DNA of 64,000 nt from Niastella populi (GTDB lineage: Bacteria > Bacteroidota > Bacteroidia > Chitinophagales > Chitinophagaceae), in the NCBI RefSeq assembly GCF_002078015.1, contig NZ_LWBP01000001.1, positions 434,001 to 498,000 on the forward strand, given 5' to 3'. The notes below the pieces were generated by a model. That model saw only the letters and a list, made by a program, of their open reading frames with translations, was not told the origin of the DNA and did not search any database. Made by a program: the position numbers and the translations under genes. Positions 50,131-59,332 of this stretch are shown piece after piece; the stretch's first letter is position 1; the number at the start of each line of letters is the position of its first letter.

Positions 50131-50166
50131 AAGTGGGTCATCTGCCAATGGCGGATGACCCAACTT
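50131..50166. terminator. Bidirectional terminator
   Basis: TGGGTCATCTGCC (50134-50146) pairs with GGCGGATGACCCA (50150-50162) around AAT, with A-runs and T-runs on both sides. It lies between convergent genes. Confidence 0.85.
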
Positions 50167-50180
50167 ATTACGGTCGATAA

Positions 50181-51683
50181 TTACTTTCTTTCCGTTCTCG
50201 CCCTATCTACATACCGGTACTTGCCCAGCACGGTTCTCTCCAGCGTAAGTTTATACGTGCCGCCGGCATAACCGGCCGTTGTTACAATGGTTTCCTTTTT
50301 GGCTTTGGTAATGGCGCCGGGCGCAGGTTTACGCAGGAACTCATTCATTATCCGTCCGTCCATTGTGGCGGGAACGGGAATGTTAAGTGTGTACAGAACC
50401 GTTGGCGCCAGGTCTACATTGGAGGTAGGCAGTTCGCTTTCAAACGTATTTTTGAAGGCCGGTCCCGATACGATCAACGGTATATGAATGTCCCAGTTGC
50501 TGATGCTGCCGTGCCCTGCTACGCCGGGCAGAAAGGTGGCGCCTGCATAACCGGCGCTGTTCTTACGATCGTCCCAGTTGGCATCGACCAGGATATCTGC
50601 GGCGCGGCTATGGTTCCAGTGGATGGTTTCAAAACTCAGCGTCCCTTCTACAAATCCTTTTGTATCGCCGGCTTTAACGCCTTTGGTGAAAATAGCGCCT
50701 ATATATTCGAGCGGGCGCAATACAGTCACTATCTTCTTTATAAGCTCAGGATCGTGGTTTTTGATATAAATGGCGCCGCCGGCCGTTACCACATCATCGG
50801 AAGTGGCGCTTTGTTTAAACCCGTTATCGATCAGGAGCTGGTTCAGGCTTTTGGTGTTTTGCCCAACATGCGTTGTAAAACCATGATCTGTTGAAATAAG
50901 AATGTTATTGTATCGCGTCAGTCCTTTGTTTTCCAGTTCAGCTACAATTCTGCCAAACTCAGCATCCACAGTTTTGATGCTGGCCATTGCTTCGGGCGAA
51001 CCAATTCCTTTGGCATGCGCACTGCCATCAGGGTCTGAATACCAGATGGCGCTAACGAGTGGACCGTCATCACTCAATCCATATTTTATCAGCGCATCGG
51101 TCACCCATTTGTGTTTGCCGCCGGCTTGTACAGGGCCAAGGTCTTTAAAGATACTGTCTTTTATGGTGGCCGGTAAGATCATGGCCGGGTTAATGATGGC
51201 TCCGCCGCTGATAGTGTGGTTTTGTAAATAGGCCTGACCGGTAGAACCCGAACTGAATACCATCATTTTCTTACCCAGCGATTGCAATATCTCACCCAGT
51301 GAAGTAGTGGTGAGCAATTTGCCCCCGGTGGCTTCGCCGATCTTAAAAAGATCTTCCGCATCCCCGGTGTTCAGGCTTTTGTTGTTGACCACTTCGGGAA
51401 AGAATACAGCGTTGCCCATCAGCCCGTGTGTTACGGGATAACTGCCGGTAGCGTAGGAGGCTGAGTTCACCCGGGTTACAGTTGGAAATACGCTGTGATG
51501 CGATTTGCCATAAGCGCTGCGTTTTTTAAAAGCATGCAGATTGGGCATTGCTTCAGGTGTAATATAATCGGGGCGCAGGCCATCAAAGAACACGATCAGC
51601 GTTCTGGTTTCCGGTTGTTTGGTTTGCGCCGATGCCTGCAGTAGCGTGCTTGCCGTTATTATCGCAATGAGGATCTTATTCAT
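50181..51683 (-). CDS. Type I phosphodiesterase/nucleotide pyrophosphatase family protein
   Basis: This 500-aa protein starts at ATG 51683 with a signal peptide (MNKILIAIITASTLLQASAQ); the ORF stays open for 80 codons further but without support. The alkaline-phosphatase-fold core has the metal-binding LIVFFDGLRPDYITPEAMPNL, SVFPTVTRVNSASYATGSYPVTHG with the nucleophile Thr, SDPDGSAHAKG, STDHGFTTHVG and GVAGHGSISNWDIHIPL. These are the zinc ligands and nucleophile of nucleotide pyrophosphatase/phosphodiesterases. It is exported to the periplasm. It is the last gene of the left SusCD locus, 22 bp after susD. Confidence 0.9.
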   Translation of the reverse strand: MNKILIAIITASTLLQASAQTKQPETRTLIVFFDGLRPDYITPEAMPNLHAFKKRSAYGKSHHSVFPTVTRVNSASYATGSYPVTHGLMGNAVFFPEVVNNKSLNTGDAEDLFKIGEATGGKLLTTTSLGEILQSLGKKMMVFSSGSTGQAYLQNHTISGGAIINPAMILPATIKDSIFKDLGPVQAGGKHKWVTDALIKYGLSDDGPLVSAIWYSDPDGSAHAKGIGSPEAMASIKTVDAEFGRIVAELENKGLTRYNNILISTDHGFTTHVGQNTKSLNQLLIDNGFKQSATSDDVVTAGGAIYIKNHDPELIKKIVTVLRPLEYIGAIFTKGVKAGDTKGFVEGTLSFETIHWNHSRAADILVDANWDDRKNSAGYAGATFLPGVAGHGSISNWDIHIPLIVSGPAFKNTFESELPTSNVDLAPTVLYTLNIPVPATMDGRIMNEFLRKPAPGAITKAKKETIVTTAGYAGGTYKLTLERTVLGKYRYVDRARTERK

Positions 51684-51705
51684 GTTGTGTATCATTAAAT
51701 ATAAT

Positions 51706-53187
51706 TTATTTATCCCACCATACTTTGATATCCGTATTGTCGCCGCCCATACCCGCAACGGCTTCTGCCAGGTGTTGCGCATTGAGCGATTGCAAATAAG
51801 AAGGGTATGGCACTCTTGAAGGAAACTGATTTTCTGCGGGGATACCGTTGCCTCTTGGCAATACCGGGTAGCCGGTCCTTCTTTTTTCGAACCACGACTG
51901 GTAATCCATAAACAGATAGGCAATATATTTCTGCAGCATGATCTGCTCTAACTGGCCTTCAAATGAGGCGCCGCCATTCCAGGCAACACCGGGGCGGGTA
52001 GTAAAATCGGCAGGCATGGTTATGCCCCATTGGGTCATGGAAGCGGCAATGCCTTTTTCATAATGTTGTTTGGGCGTGCTGCCGGTTGTAAATCCGCGAA
52101 GCGCCAGTTCCGCTTTAATAAATTCCAGTTCGGAATAGGTCATCATCACACCTAGGCCCTGGTAGGTTTTCAGGGCATCTACATAACTCGAATTGGCGCC
52201 TACCGCATATTCGGTAGAAGTAGGATAACCGCTTTCAATACCGCTGAAAGTGTCTACGCCATTCTTTGGTACTTTGGTTGCCCAAACCGTTCTGCGCGGG
52301 TCGCGGTCGGTATTGAGCTTGTTCATAAAGAATTTGCTGAAATACGCGCCGTCGCGCCATTCGAGCTGGCGGGTATTGTAGAAAGGATTGTAATAAGGAA
52401 ATGTGCCGGGATATTTGAAGATAGCTTCATCTTCATTACCGGTAAATACCGGGCGGGAGGCGGTGTTGCCAAGGATATCATTTATTTGTGCACTTACATT
52501 CACATCACCATCGCGTTTGAGTATCCGAAGCAGCAAACGCAATTTGAGGGAGTTGGCAAACTTCTGCCATTTAACTACAGCGGCTGCAGGGTCTTTAGCG
52601 GCGGGGTTGGCATTGTACAACATATCGCCACCATAGGTAAGGGCCTTCTTTACAAACAGGCTGTTGGCAAGGTCGAGATCGGCCAGCAGTTTTGGATATA
52701 TAGCCGACTGCTTATCGAAAGCTGGCAGGAAATCGCCTTCGGCGCCGTTGGTTGCTTTTGAATAAGGAACATCGCCATACAGGTCGGTAAGAATGGAGTA
52801 GGCCCAGCATTTATAAACCAGGGCAATGGCTTTGTAGTTCGGTTCATTCAGTTTATCGGCAGTGGCATATATATCTTCTATGTCGGTCAAATACAGGTAG
52901 AAATTGTTCCATACCGCTGCACCGGGGTTGATGACGTACCGATGCAGTCCGCCGCCGCTGTTGCTCGAACGGGGCGCATCTACCTGCATCAGCTGATGCG
53001 TAAAGAAACGGCCTTCGTTGATGGCCGTGTTCACCATGCGGTATTGCAACTGGCCCAGCATTACGCCCGGCGTACTTTCTTTCGGGCGGTTGGGGTCGTT
53101 ATTCAACTCATCGAAATTTTTTGTGCAGGCCGTTGATAACAGGGATACTGATAACACCAGGCCGGCTATATTTTTAAGCGTTTTCAT
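51706..53187 (-). CDS. SusD/RagB family nutrient-binding lipoprotein
   Basis: This 493-aa protein is a SusD-like lipoprotein. Its signal ends LSVSLLSTAC, a lipobox with Cys at residue 21, followed by TKNFDELNNDPNRPKES. TPR-like segments follow: NYKAIALVYKCWAYSILTDLYGDVPYSKA, AVVKWQKFANSLKLRLLLRI and TYSELEFIKAELALRGFT. It sits on the cell surface over the SusC barrel and binds the substrate. It starts 9 bp after susC, so they are co-translated. Confidence 0.93.
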   Translation of the reverse strand: MKTLKNIAGLVLSVSLLSTACTKNFDELNNDPNRPKESTPGVMLGQLQYRMVNTAINEGRFFTHQLMQVDAPRSSNSGGGLHRYVINPGAAVWNNFYLYLTDIEDIYATADKLNEPNYKAIALVYKCWAYSILTDLYGDVPYSKATNGAEGDFLPAFDKQSAIYPKLLADLDLANSLFVKKALTYGGDMLYNANPAAKDPAAAVVKWQKFANSLKLRLLLRILKRDGDVNVSAQINDILGNTASRPVFTGNEDEAIFKYPGTFPYYNPFYNTRQLEWRDGAYFSKFFMNKLNTDRDPRRTVWATKVPKNGVDTFSGIESGYPTSTEYAVGANSSYVDALKTYQGLGVMMTYSELEFIKAELALRGFTTGSTPKQHYEKGIAASMTQWGITMPADFTTRPGVAWNGGASFEGQLEQIMLQKYIAYLFMDYQSWFEKRRTGYPVLPRGNGIPAENQFPSRVPYPSYLQSLNAQHLAEAVAGMGGDNTDIKVWWDK

Positions 53188-53196
53188 AATTGCTGA

Positions 53197-56100
53197 TTAA
53201 AATTTTACTGTAAGATTTACACCCATCGTTCTTGCTGAAGGGAACTGGGTTAGTTCAACGCCGGGCGTTAAGGTGCCGCTGTTCAGGTTGCCTCCTTCGG
53301 GGTCGAAGCCGGGGAAGCTGGTAATGTTGAACAGGTCGCGGCCATACAACGCTATGCTTGTTTGCTGCAGATGCAGTTTGCTTACCCACTTCCCGGGCAA
53401 ATTGTATTCAAGGCGCACTTCGCGAAGCTTCAGGTACGAGGCGTCGAAGATGTTTGTTTCTGCATTGCCGATCGTGTAATATGTTTCGTAATAACTGGCT
53501 GCAGTAACTTTAACGGTATTGGGCACATACTTGCTGCCATCCCACACAACGCCGTCGCCTACAATACCTTCGTCGCGGCCCGGCAGCGTGACCTTGGTTT
53601 TACCCAGCGTATTGTTCTTGTGATTGGTTTGGGAATACATGCTGCCGCCTTTTTGCCCGTCGAGCAAAATGCTTACGCGTACATTATGAATGGTGAATTC
53701 GTTCATGAGGCCCGCCCGCCAGTCGGGAAATGCATTGCCCCATTTTTTTACATTGGGGTCAAGGGTGGCGGGCAACCCAACCGATGAATATACGATCCTG
53801 CCCTGGTCATCACGCAAAAACCCTTTGCCATACATATCGCCCATACGGCCGCCCACCCTGGCTTCTATGGTAACGTTACTGTTATGTGCATACATTACCT
53901 GGCTGGTTATGCCTTCGGCCAGTTCTTTTACATAACTGCGGTTCGTGCTCCAGTTCAGGGTCGAGGTCCAGCTGAAGTTCTTATGCGCAACCGGTTTTCC
54001 GCTCAGCACCAGCTCAACGCCTCTGCTGTTGATCAAACCGGCATTCACCACTTTGTTCGAATAACCCGAAACGGGGTCAACGGGGATGGCAATGATCTGG
54101 TTGCGGCTGTTGTTGTTATACACCGTAGCGTCGATGCCCAAACGGCCGTTGAACAAACGAAGGTCAAAGCCGGCTTCATAACTGGTAGTGATCTCCGGTT
54201 TAAGATCGGGGTTATACATGGTGCCGGGATTGGTAAGGTTGTTACTATAGATCTTGTCATAGTATTTTGCCGTTTTGTACGGGTCGGTATCGTTGCCCAC
54301 CTGCGCCCAGCTCAGCCTCAGTTTCGCAAAGGAAACTTTGGCCGGTAAACGAAAGATCTCATTTAATAACAGGCTGGTGCTGAAAGAAGGGTAGAAGTAG
54401 GAGTTGCTTCCGGCGGGTAATGCACTCGACCAGTCGTTCCTGCTTGTTATATCGAAGAAGATCTTTTCCTGGAAATTCAATTGCCCTGATGCGTATACGC
54501 TGTTGATGGCCTTTTTCGATTTTTGCGGATCGGCCACGGCGGGGTCGAGGCTGTTGCTGATCATATACACGCCGGGTTGCGCCAGCTGATCGGCATACAT
54601 GCCTGCAAAATCATAGGTAGAACGCATGGCGTTGCCACCGGCCGACAATGTGAAGCGGAGATCTTTAGTGAAGCGGTCGTTATATGTTAACAGGGCATCG
54701 GTATTCACTTCATAATTGAAGATGTTCTGTTCACGGTAGGAACCATTGGGAAATTTGGTCATGCTGAAAGGCCGTTGTTGTGAACGGAACTCGAAGGAAA
54801 GATCAGTGCCCGTGCGTACCTGCAGCTCCAGTTTCGGACTGATCTCATAATTGGCCGACAGGGTTCCGATAACGCCGTGTTTGTTCATCTTATTCAGCAT
54901 CTCGTACAGGTCGAGATAGGGGTTGTCGGGACCGGAATTGAACGGGTTTCTTTGTTTAACATGTTCCAGCCCCGGCTGCCAGTAAGGTTTGAACCATGCG
55001 GGCCTGATATTGGGCGCCGTGCCAATGATGAGGAAGTACATGATGGATTGGTTATTGTAACCGGCACCCGGCAGGTTATCGCTTTTTTTGTTGGTGTAAT
55101 TCACTTTACCGTTTATCTTAAGCCGGTTGCTTACCTGCTGGTTAACCGATAATGAAGCATTGATGCGTTCGTACCCGGTGTTCGGCAGGATCCATTGATT
55201 TTTCATGTGCGTGAGCGAAAGGCGTGCCGTTCCCCTGTCGTTACCGCCTTCAATGGCAAGGCTGTTGGTAATGGTCAATCCTGTTCTGAAAAATCCTTTG
55301 ATATAGTTTTTATCTGCAACCCACGGTGTACGAACGGTGGGTTTGCCATCGGGCGCATCGGGATTGTATTGAAAATATTCCTGTCCGGCGAATTTTGGGC
55401 CAAAGGCGCGGCCGGCAGCCACGGTAGTACTGGTGTTGGCGCCATCGGCGCTGTTGCCGTATGAGTAGTATTTATCGGTTCTGCCCTCGCCGTATTCGTA
55501 TTGATAATCGGGCCAGCGGTTCACCTGGTCAATACTGATGTTGGTGTTGTAGGTAATGCCGATGCCTTTCACTTTTTTTGATCCTGATTTGGTGGTGATC
55601 AGGATGGCGCCGCCGGCTGCGCGGCTGCCGTACAGGGCGGTAGCGCCTGCACCTTTCAGGATGGTCACTTTTTCTATATCGTCGGGATTGATGTCGGAAA
55701 GATCGGAACCAAAATCGACCGGGTTATCTGCTGAAAGGTGTGATGAATAACCGGTGCCGGTGATGCGTTTGCTCACCGGTACGCCATCGACAATGATAAG
55801 CGCCTGGTTATTGTCGAGGTTCAGCGAACTTTCGCCGCGCAGCGTAATGCGCGATGATCCCATGGGGCCTGCACCGGCGCCCTGGATGTTCAGTCCGGCC
55901 ACTTTGCCAGAGAGCGAATTCACCCAGTTGTTGGTGCGGGCGTCCTGAACGGCGTTTTCCTTAACGGTTTGGGCGGAATAACCAAGCGATTTTTCTTCGC
56001 GGCGGATGCCCAGCGCGGTTACCACTACCGTATTCAGTTCTTCATTTTTCAGGCGCATGGTAACGGCCAGGGAGATCCTGGTTTTTTCATGCACCTTATA

Positions 56101-56403
56101 ACCGGCAAGGGTATCTGAAACAAACCCGATGTGACTGAAAATAAAATGATAGGGGCCGCCTACCGGCAGATCGGTAAAGGTGAAGATCCCTTTCTCATTG
56201 GTTTGGCCGCTGGCCACGGGGTCATTGCTTTCGTTGTGCATAGATACGGCTACATTGGCAAGGCTTTCACCTTTGCTGTTCTTTACGATACCGGTGGCAA
56301 CCGGGTTGCTTAGCTGTGCATGTGCAATGGATGCGCATGTCGTTAACAGCAGCATACAGGTTGCCCTGATGAATTGTTTTGGTAAATAAATAATTGCATT
56401 CAT
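53197..56403 (-). CDS. SusC/RagA family TonB-linked outer membrane protein
   Basis: This 1068-aa protein has a signal peptide (IRATCMLLLTTCASIAHAQ) and a carboxypeptidase-regulatory-like domain (IVKNSKGESLANVAVSMHNE). The plug has VVTALGIRREEKSLGYSAQTVKEN, WVNSLSGKVAGLNIQGAGAG, ITLRGESSLNLDNNQALIIVDGVPV and ILKGAGATALYGSRAAGGAILITTKSG. A long barrel ends in F. There is no N-terminal STN domain, unlike the SusC of the right locus, so direct signalling to FecR is not expected. It imports the substrate held by SusD. Confidence 0.94.
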   Translation of the reverse strand: MNAIIYLPKQFIRATCMLLLTTCASIAHAQLSNPVATGIVKNSKGESLANVAVSMHNESNDPVASGQTNEKGIFTFTDLPVGGPYHFIFSHIGFVSDTLAGYKVHEKTRISLAVTMRLKNEELNTVVVTALGIRREEKSLGYSAQTVKENAVQDARTNNWVNSLSGKVAGLNIQGAGAGPMGSSRITLRGESSLNLDNNQALIIVDGVPVSKRITGTGYSSHLSADNPVDFGSDLSDINPDDIEKVTILKGAGATALYGSRAAGGAILITTKSGSKKVKGIGITYNTNISIDQVNRWPDYQYEYGEGRTDKYYSYGNSADGANTSTTVAAGRAFGPKFAGQEYFQYNPDAPDGKPTVRTPWVADKNYIKGFFRTGLTITNSLAIEGGNDRGTARLSLTHMKNQWILPNTGYERINASLSVNQQVSNRLKINGKVNYTNKKSDNLPGAGYNNQSIMYFLIIGTAPNIRPAWFKPYWQPGLEHVKQRNPFNSGPDNPYLDLYEMLNKMNKHGVIGTLSANYEISPKLELQVRTGTDLSFEFRSQQRPFSMTKFPNGSYREQNIFNYEVNTDALLTYNDRFTKDLRFTLSAGGNAMRSTYDFAGMYADQLAQPGVYMISNSLDPAVADPQKSKKAINSVYASGQLNFQEKIFFDITSRNDWSSALPAGSNSYFYPSFSTSLLLNEIFRLPAKVSFAKLRLSWAQVGNDTDPYKTAKYYDKIYSNNLTNPGTMYNPDLKPEITTSYEAGFDLRLFNGRLGIDATVYNNNSRNQIIAIPVDPVSGYSNKVVNAGLINSRGVELVLSGKPVAHKNFSWTSTLNWSTNRSYVKELAEGITSQVMYAHNSNVTIEARVGGRMGDMYGKGFLRDDQGRIVYSSVGLPATLDPNVKKWGNAFPDWRAGLMNEFTIHNVRVSILLDGQKGGSMYSQTNHKNNTLGKTKVTLPGRDEGIVGDGVVWDGSKYVPNTVKVTAASYYETYYTIGNAETNIFDASYLKLREVRLEYNLPGKWVSKLHLQQTSIALYGRDLFNITSFPGFDPEGGNLNSGTLTPGVELTQFPSARTMGVNLTVKF

Positions 56404-56490
56404 ACTATTGCAGTTTTGACAAAAAGATCCCTGTGCATACTGCCGGTGTTTTTTGCAGCATGCAAATGAGTAATAAACGTTTCAAAAAAA

Positions 56491-57549
56491 TTATCGAGTT
56501 TCTATAATGATCGACCCGTTCTCTTCGCGCATCACCAGGTTATTGAGCAAACTGATCGTTTGAATGAACGCGGCGAGCCGTTCTTTCCGGTGATCGTACC
56601 GGCCGGTAAATGTGATGCCTTCTACCTGCCCGGGCCGGAATAAGATTTTCGTCTGGTACTTTTCAGATAAGGTGATAAGGATGTTTGCAAGCGGCTCGTT
56701 ACGAAAGACCGTTATGGTACTGTCGGCCTGTTGTAACCGGTGGCTGGTAATGACTTGTGCGGGTTTAAATGGTTTAGGGTTCTCTTTCCTGTTCAGGAGC
56801 ACAAGGTGTTGCCGTAGGTCAAGTTGCAGTTCCTGGCCGGGCAGCAGACAGATAATATTACTGCCGTTCAGTTGTACGGTGCTGTCGGATCGTACGCGCA
56901 CTTTACCGCTTAACAAATGCACGCGGGTTGTTTTACCTTCAAATGCCGTGATCCTGAAAACCGTGCCGATGGCGGTAGTGGCCAGTTTGCCGGCGTGCAC
57001 GGTGAATGGGCGCGATGCATCTTTGGCTACATAAAAAACTGCCTGTCCGATCAGCGTAATTTCGCGGCGGTCTTTCATGAACGGAACAGGATAGCTTAAC
57101 CCGCTTCGCGGCGCCAGTTTAACCCTGGTGCCATCTTCGAGTGTTATGGATTGGGTTTTTGAAGTGGTATTTGACCGGTGAATTATTTTGCTTGCGGGCG
57201 CTGGCGCTGCTGTCGTTTTTGTCGCCATCGCTTTTTCGGGCGCCGGTGTAACCAGGTGGGTATACCACCAGGCGCCGGTTGCAAGTAAAAGCACTGCAGC
57301 CGCCGCCCACGAGCGGATAATGATCAACCTGCGTTTGCGCCCTGTTTGCTGCCTGATAACAGCCAGCATTTTTTCCGAAACAGGTGCCGGTAATGGTTTG
57401 CCGGGTTCGAAGGCGCACCATGTTTGCTCCGTCATGTATTTGTTCAATACCTCCGGGTGCTGAATGAAATAAGCCCTTACCGCCTGTTGTTCTGCCTCAT
57501 TACATTCATTGTTGAGGAACCGTTCTATGAGCGCTTCCGAAATATTCAT
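56491..57549 (-). CDS. FecR family anti-sigma factor
   Basis: This 352-aa protein has a cytoplasmic N-terminal part, one membrane segment (SWAAAAVLLLATGAWWY, about 81-97) and a periplasmic FecR domain (TLEDGTRVKLAPRSGLSYPVPF; ITLIGQAVFYVAKDASRPFTVHAGKLATTAIGTVFRI). A C-terminal DUF4974-like region follows (IEITFTGRYDHRKERLAAF). It controls the ECF sigma factor upstream. It is 87 bp upstream of susC. Confidence 0.92.
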   Translation of the reverse strand: MNISEALIERFLNNECNEAEQQAVRAYFIQHPEVLNKYMTEQTWCAFEPGKPLPAPVSEKMLAVIRQQTGRKRRLIIIRSWAAAAVLLLATGAWWYTHLVTPAPEKAMATKTTAAPAPASKIIHRSNTTSKTQSITLEDGTRVKLAPRSGLSYPVPFMKDRREITLIGQAVFYVAKDASRPFTVHAGKLATTAIGTVFRITAFEGKTTRVHLLSGKVRVRSDSTVQLNGSNIICLLPGQELQLDLRQHLVLLNRKENPKPFKPAQVITSHRLQQADSTITVFRNEPLANILITLSEKYQTKILFRPGQVEGITFTGRYDHRKERLAAFIQTISLLNNLVMREENGSIIIETR

Positions 57550-57594
57550 ATTTATAATTCGCAGGAAAAAGCCGTATCCCTCACCGGTAACAAT

Positions 57595-57680
57595 TAGTTA
57601 ATACGTTTAACGCGGAACGCAGAACGCTTAACGCAGAACAATGCAGCATGCTCAATGCAGAACGCTTAACGCGGCGACAG
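57595..57680. repeat. Intergenic word array (AACGCAGAACGCTTAACGC type)
   Basis: GTTTAACGCGGAACGCAGAACG, CTTAACGCAGAAC, CAATGCAGCATGCTCAATGC and CAGAACGCTTAACGCGG fill the gap between the sigma gene and fecR. GCAGCATGC is a self-inverse core. The array lies inside the sigma/FecR/SusCD unit. Confidence 0.7.
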
Positions 57681-57720
57681 GCACTTTACAGTCTGTACAC
57701 CGTTGCGGTGTATGTGGGGT

Positions 57721-58263
57721 TTATAATTTTGTAAGAATTATTAGCAGGATCACCATTTTATTCTTCAAATGCATAATGGCGCGGCCGATATGATTTTCAA
57801 CGGTTTTGGGTGAGATCGAAAGCTGCTCGGCGATCTCTTTGTGCGAAAGTTCTTCGAACCGGCTCAGCCGGAACACTTTTTTGCGCACGGGCGACAGCTC
57901 TTCAATCAACGCTTCAACGTGATTCAGTTCGTCTTTATGTATAATATCCGTTTCCACGCTTAACGCCATTGTTTCATCGGCGTTCACTTCTATATGAGAG
58001 CCGGCAGTGCGTTCTTTTCTGAGCAGGTCGATGGTAATACTGCGCGCTATGCGAAAGAGTTGAACGGAGAGATCGAATTGGGTAGAGAGCCTGTGCCGGT
58101 TCTCCCACATTTTAATAAAGGTAAGTTGTACGGCTTCTTCTGAAAGATAGGTAGAGCGGGTATGTTTCAGCACAAAATAATACAGCCGGGCATGGTATTG
58201 ATGATATACCTGTTCAAAGCTTTTGATGTTTCCGCTTTGTATTTGCTGTACACTAATCTCCAT
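57721..58263 (-). CDS. RNA polymerase sigma-70 factor (ECF, FecI-like)
   Basis: This 180-aa sigma factor starts at the ATG 58263 (MEISVQQIQSGNIKSFEQVYHQYHARLYYFVLKHTRS). Region 2 has YLSEEAVQLTFIKMWENRHRL; region 4 has FRLSRFEELSHKEIAEQLSISPKTVENHIGRAIMHLK. The C-terminal hydrophobic tail (VILLIILTKL) may hold it near the membrane. It leads the left sigma/FecR/SusCD/phosphodiesterase unit. Confidence 0.94.
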   Translation of the reverse strand: MEISVQQIQSGNIKSFEQVYHQYHARLYYFVLKHTRSTYLSEEAVQLTFIKMWENRHRLSTQFDLSVQLFRIARSITIDLLRKERTAGSHIEVNADETMALSVETDIIHKDELNHVEALIEELSPVRKKVFRLSRFEELSHKEIAEQLSISPKTVENHIGRAIMHLKNKMVILLIILTKL

Positions 58264-58632
58264 AACCAGGCACAAATATCATGAACTCCTCAACGGTTGG
58301 GCTGCCTTAACTGATTATCCTATTGTTAATTCAGGGCCTTTCCGGCGTTTATCACCCATAAAACCTCGATCCTGTACTTTACTTTTCCGCCTGCAGGTAA
58401 TGATATTATTTTACTGTAATAAATATCAATAAACTATGAAGTGATGGGCGCCGATGAGTGGCAGCATGCTCCCTTGCCCGATGGTTTTATCAACATTCCG
58501 GTTAAAAAGTGATCAGCTCAAATATGTTGTAATGCTGTTCCCCTGTAATAATATTTTGGCAGTTTAAAATAAATGTACTAATTACGTATATCAATTCACT
58601 GGCGCTTTTGAACAAACAGTGAGGCTGCCTTT
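58264..58632. other. Divergent regulatory gap between two sigma factor genes
   Basis: This 369-bp gap separates the divergent sigma genes. No exact TAnnTTTG pair was found in either direction; TATTTTGG near 58553 is the nearest to a -7 box. No gene or large repeat is seen. Confidence 0.4.
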
Positions 58633-59211
58633 ATGGATTACCAACTGCTTGCCGACGACGTATTGCTTAAGCTATTGAAAATAAGCGACGAACTTGCTTA
58701 TAAGGAAATTTATTTGCGGTATTGGCGAAAACTGTATATTTCTGCCGTAAGTAAAACAAACAGCAAAGAGGTTGCGGAAGATATCCTTCAAAGCGTATTT
58801 ACCGACCTCTGGGACCGCCGCGAACGGCATAATATCATCAATATCGCGGCCTATCTTGAAACCGCCGTAAAATACCAGGTCATCAACTACATAAAGAGCG
58901 CCATTTCAAAACGGGCGCGGCACACGGGTTTAAGCGAACTGCAAAGTTCCGAAGAAAGTACGGCCGATCTCACGTTGCTGGTGCGGGAATTAAATACCGC
59001 TATCGATAAAGCAATCAGTCAATTACCGCAAAAAACACAAACCATTTTCCGCCTGAGCCGTTTTGAGAAACAGTCCAATAAAGATATCTCCCGCATTATG
59101 CACCTCTCGGAAAAAGCCGTTGAATATCATATTACCCAATCATTAAAATTACTGCGGCTTAATTTGCAGGACTTTATTTTCATCAGTATTATATTCCTGC
59201 TGTATATATAA
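58633..59211 (+). CDS. RNA polymerase sigma-70 factor (ECF, FecI-like)
   Basis: This 192-aa protein has region 2 (YKEIYLRYWRKLYISAVSKTNSKEVAEDILQSVFTDLWDRRER) and region 4 (FRLSRFEKQSNKDISRIMHLSEKAVEYHITQSLKLLR). It ends in a hydrophobic tail (FIFISIIFLLYI), as in the left sigma gene. It precedes fecR and susC in the same direction and probably directs transcription of this locus when FecR releases it. Confidence 0.93.
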   Translation: MDYQLLADDVLLKLLKISDELAYKEIYLRYWRKLYISAVSKTNSKEVAEDILQSVFTDLWDRRERHNIINIAAYLETAVKYQVINYIKSAISKRARHTGLSELQSSEESTADLTLLVRELNTAIDKAISQLPQKTQTIFRLSRFEKQSNKDISRIMHLSEKAVEYHITQSLKLLRLNLQDFIFISIIFLLYI

Positions 59212-59332
59212 GTTGTAAAAACGTTTTTTTGACACATTATCCCGCCTGCCAATGGCCCACGAAAAAAAAAGTAAAATTTTTTAGGGTAACACCAGCTTCC
59301 GTTTACTAATAATAAGTGACAAAAATGTTCAA

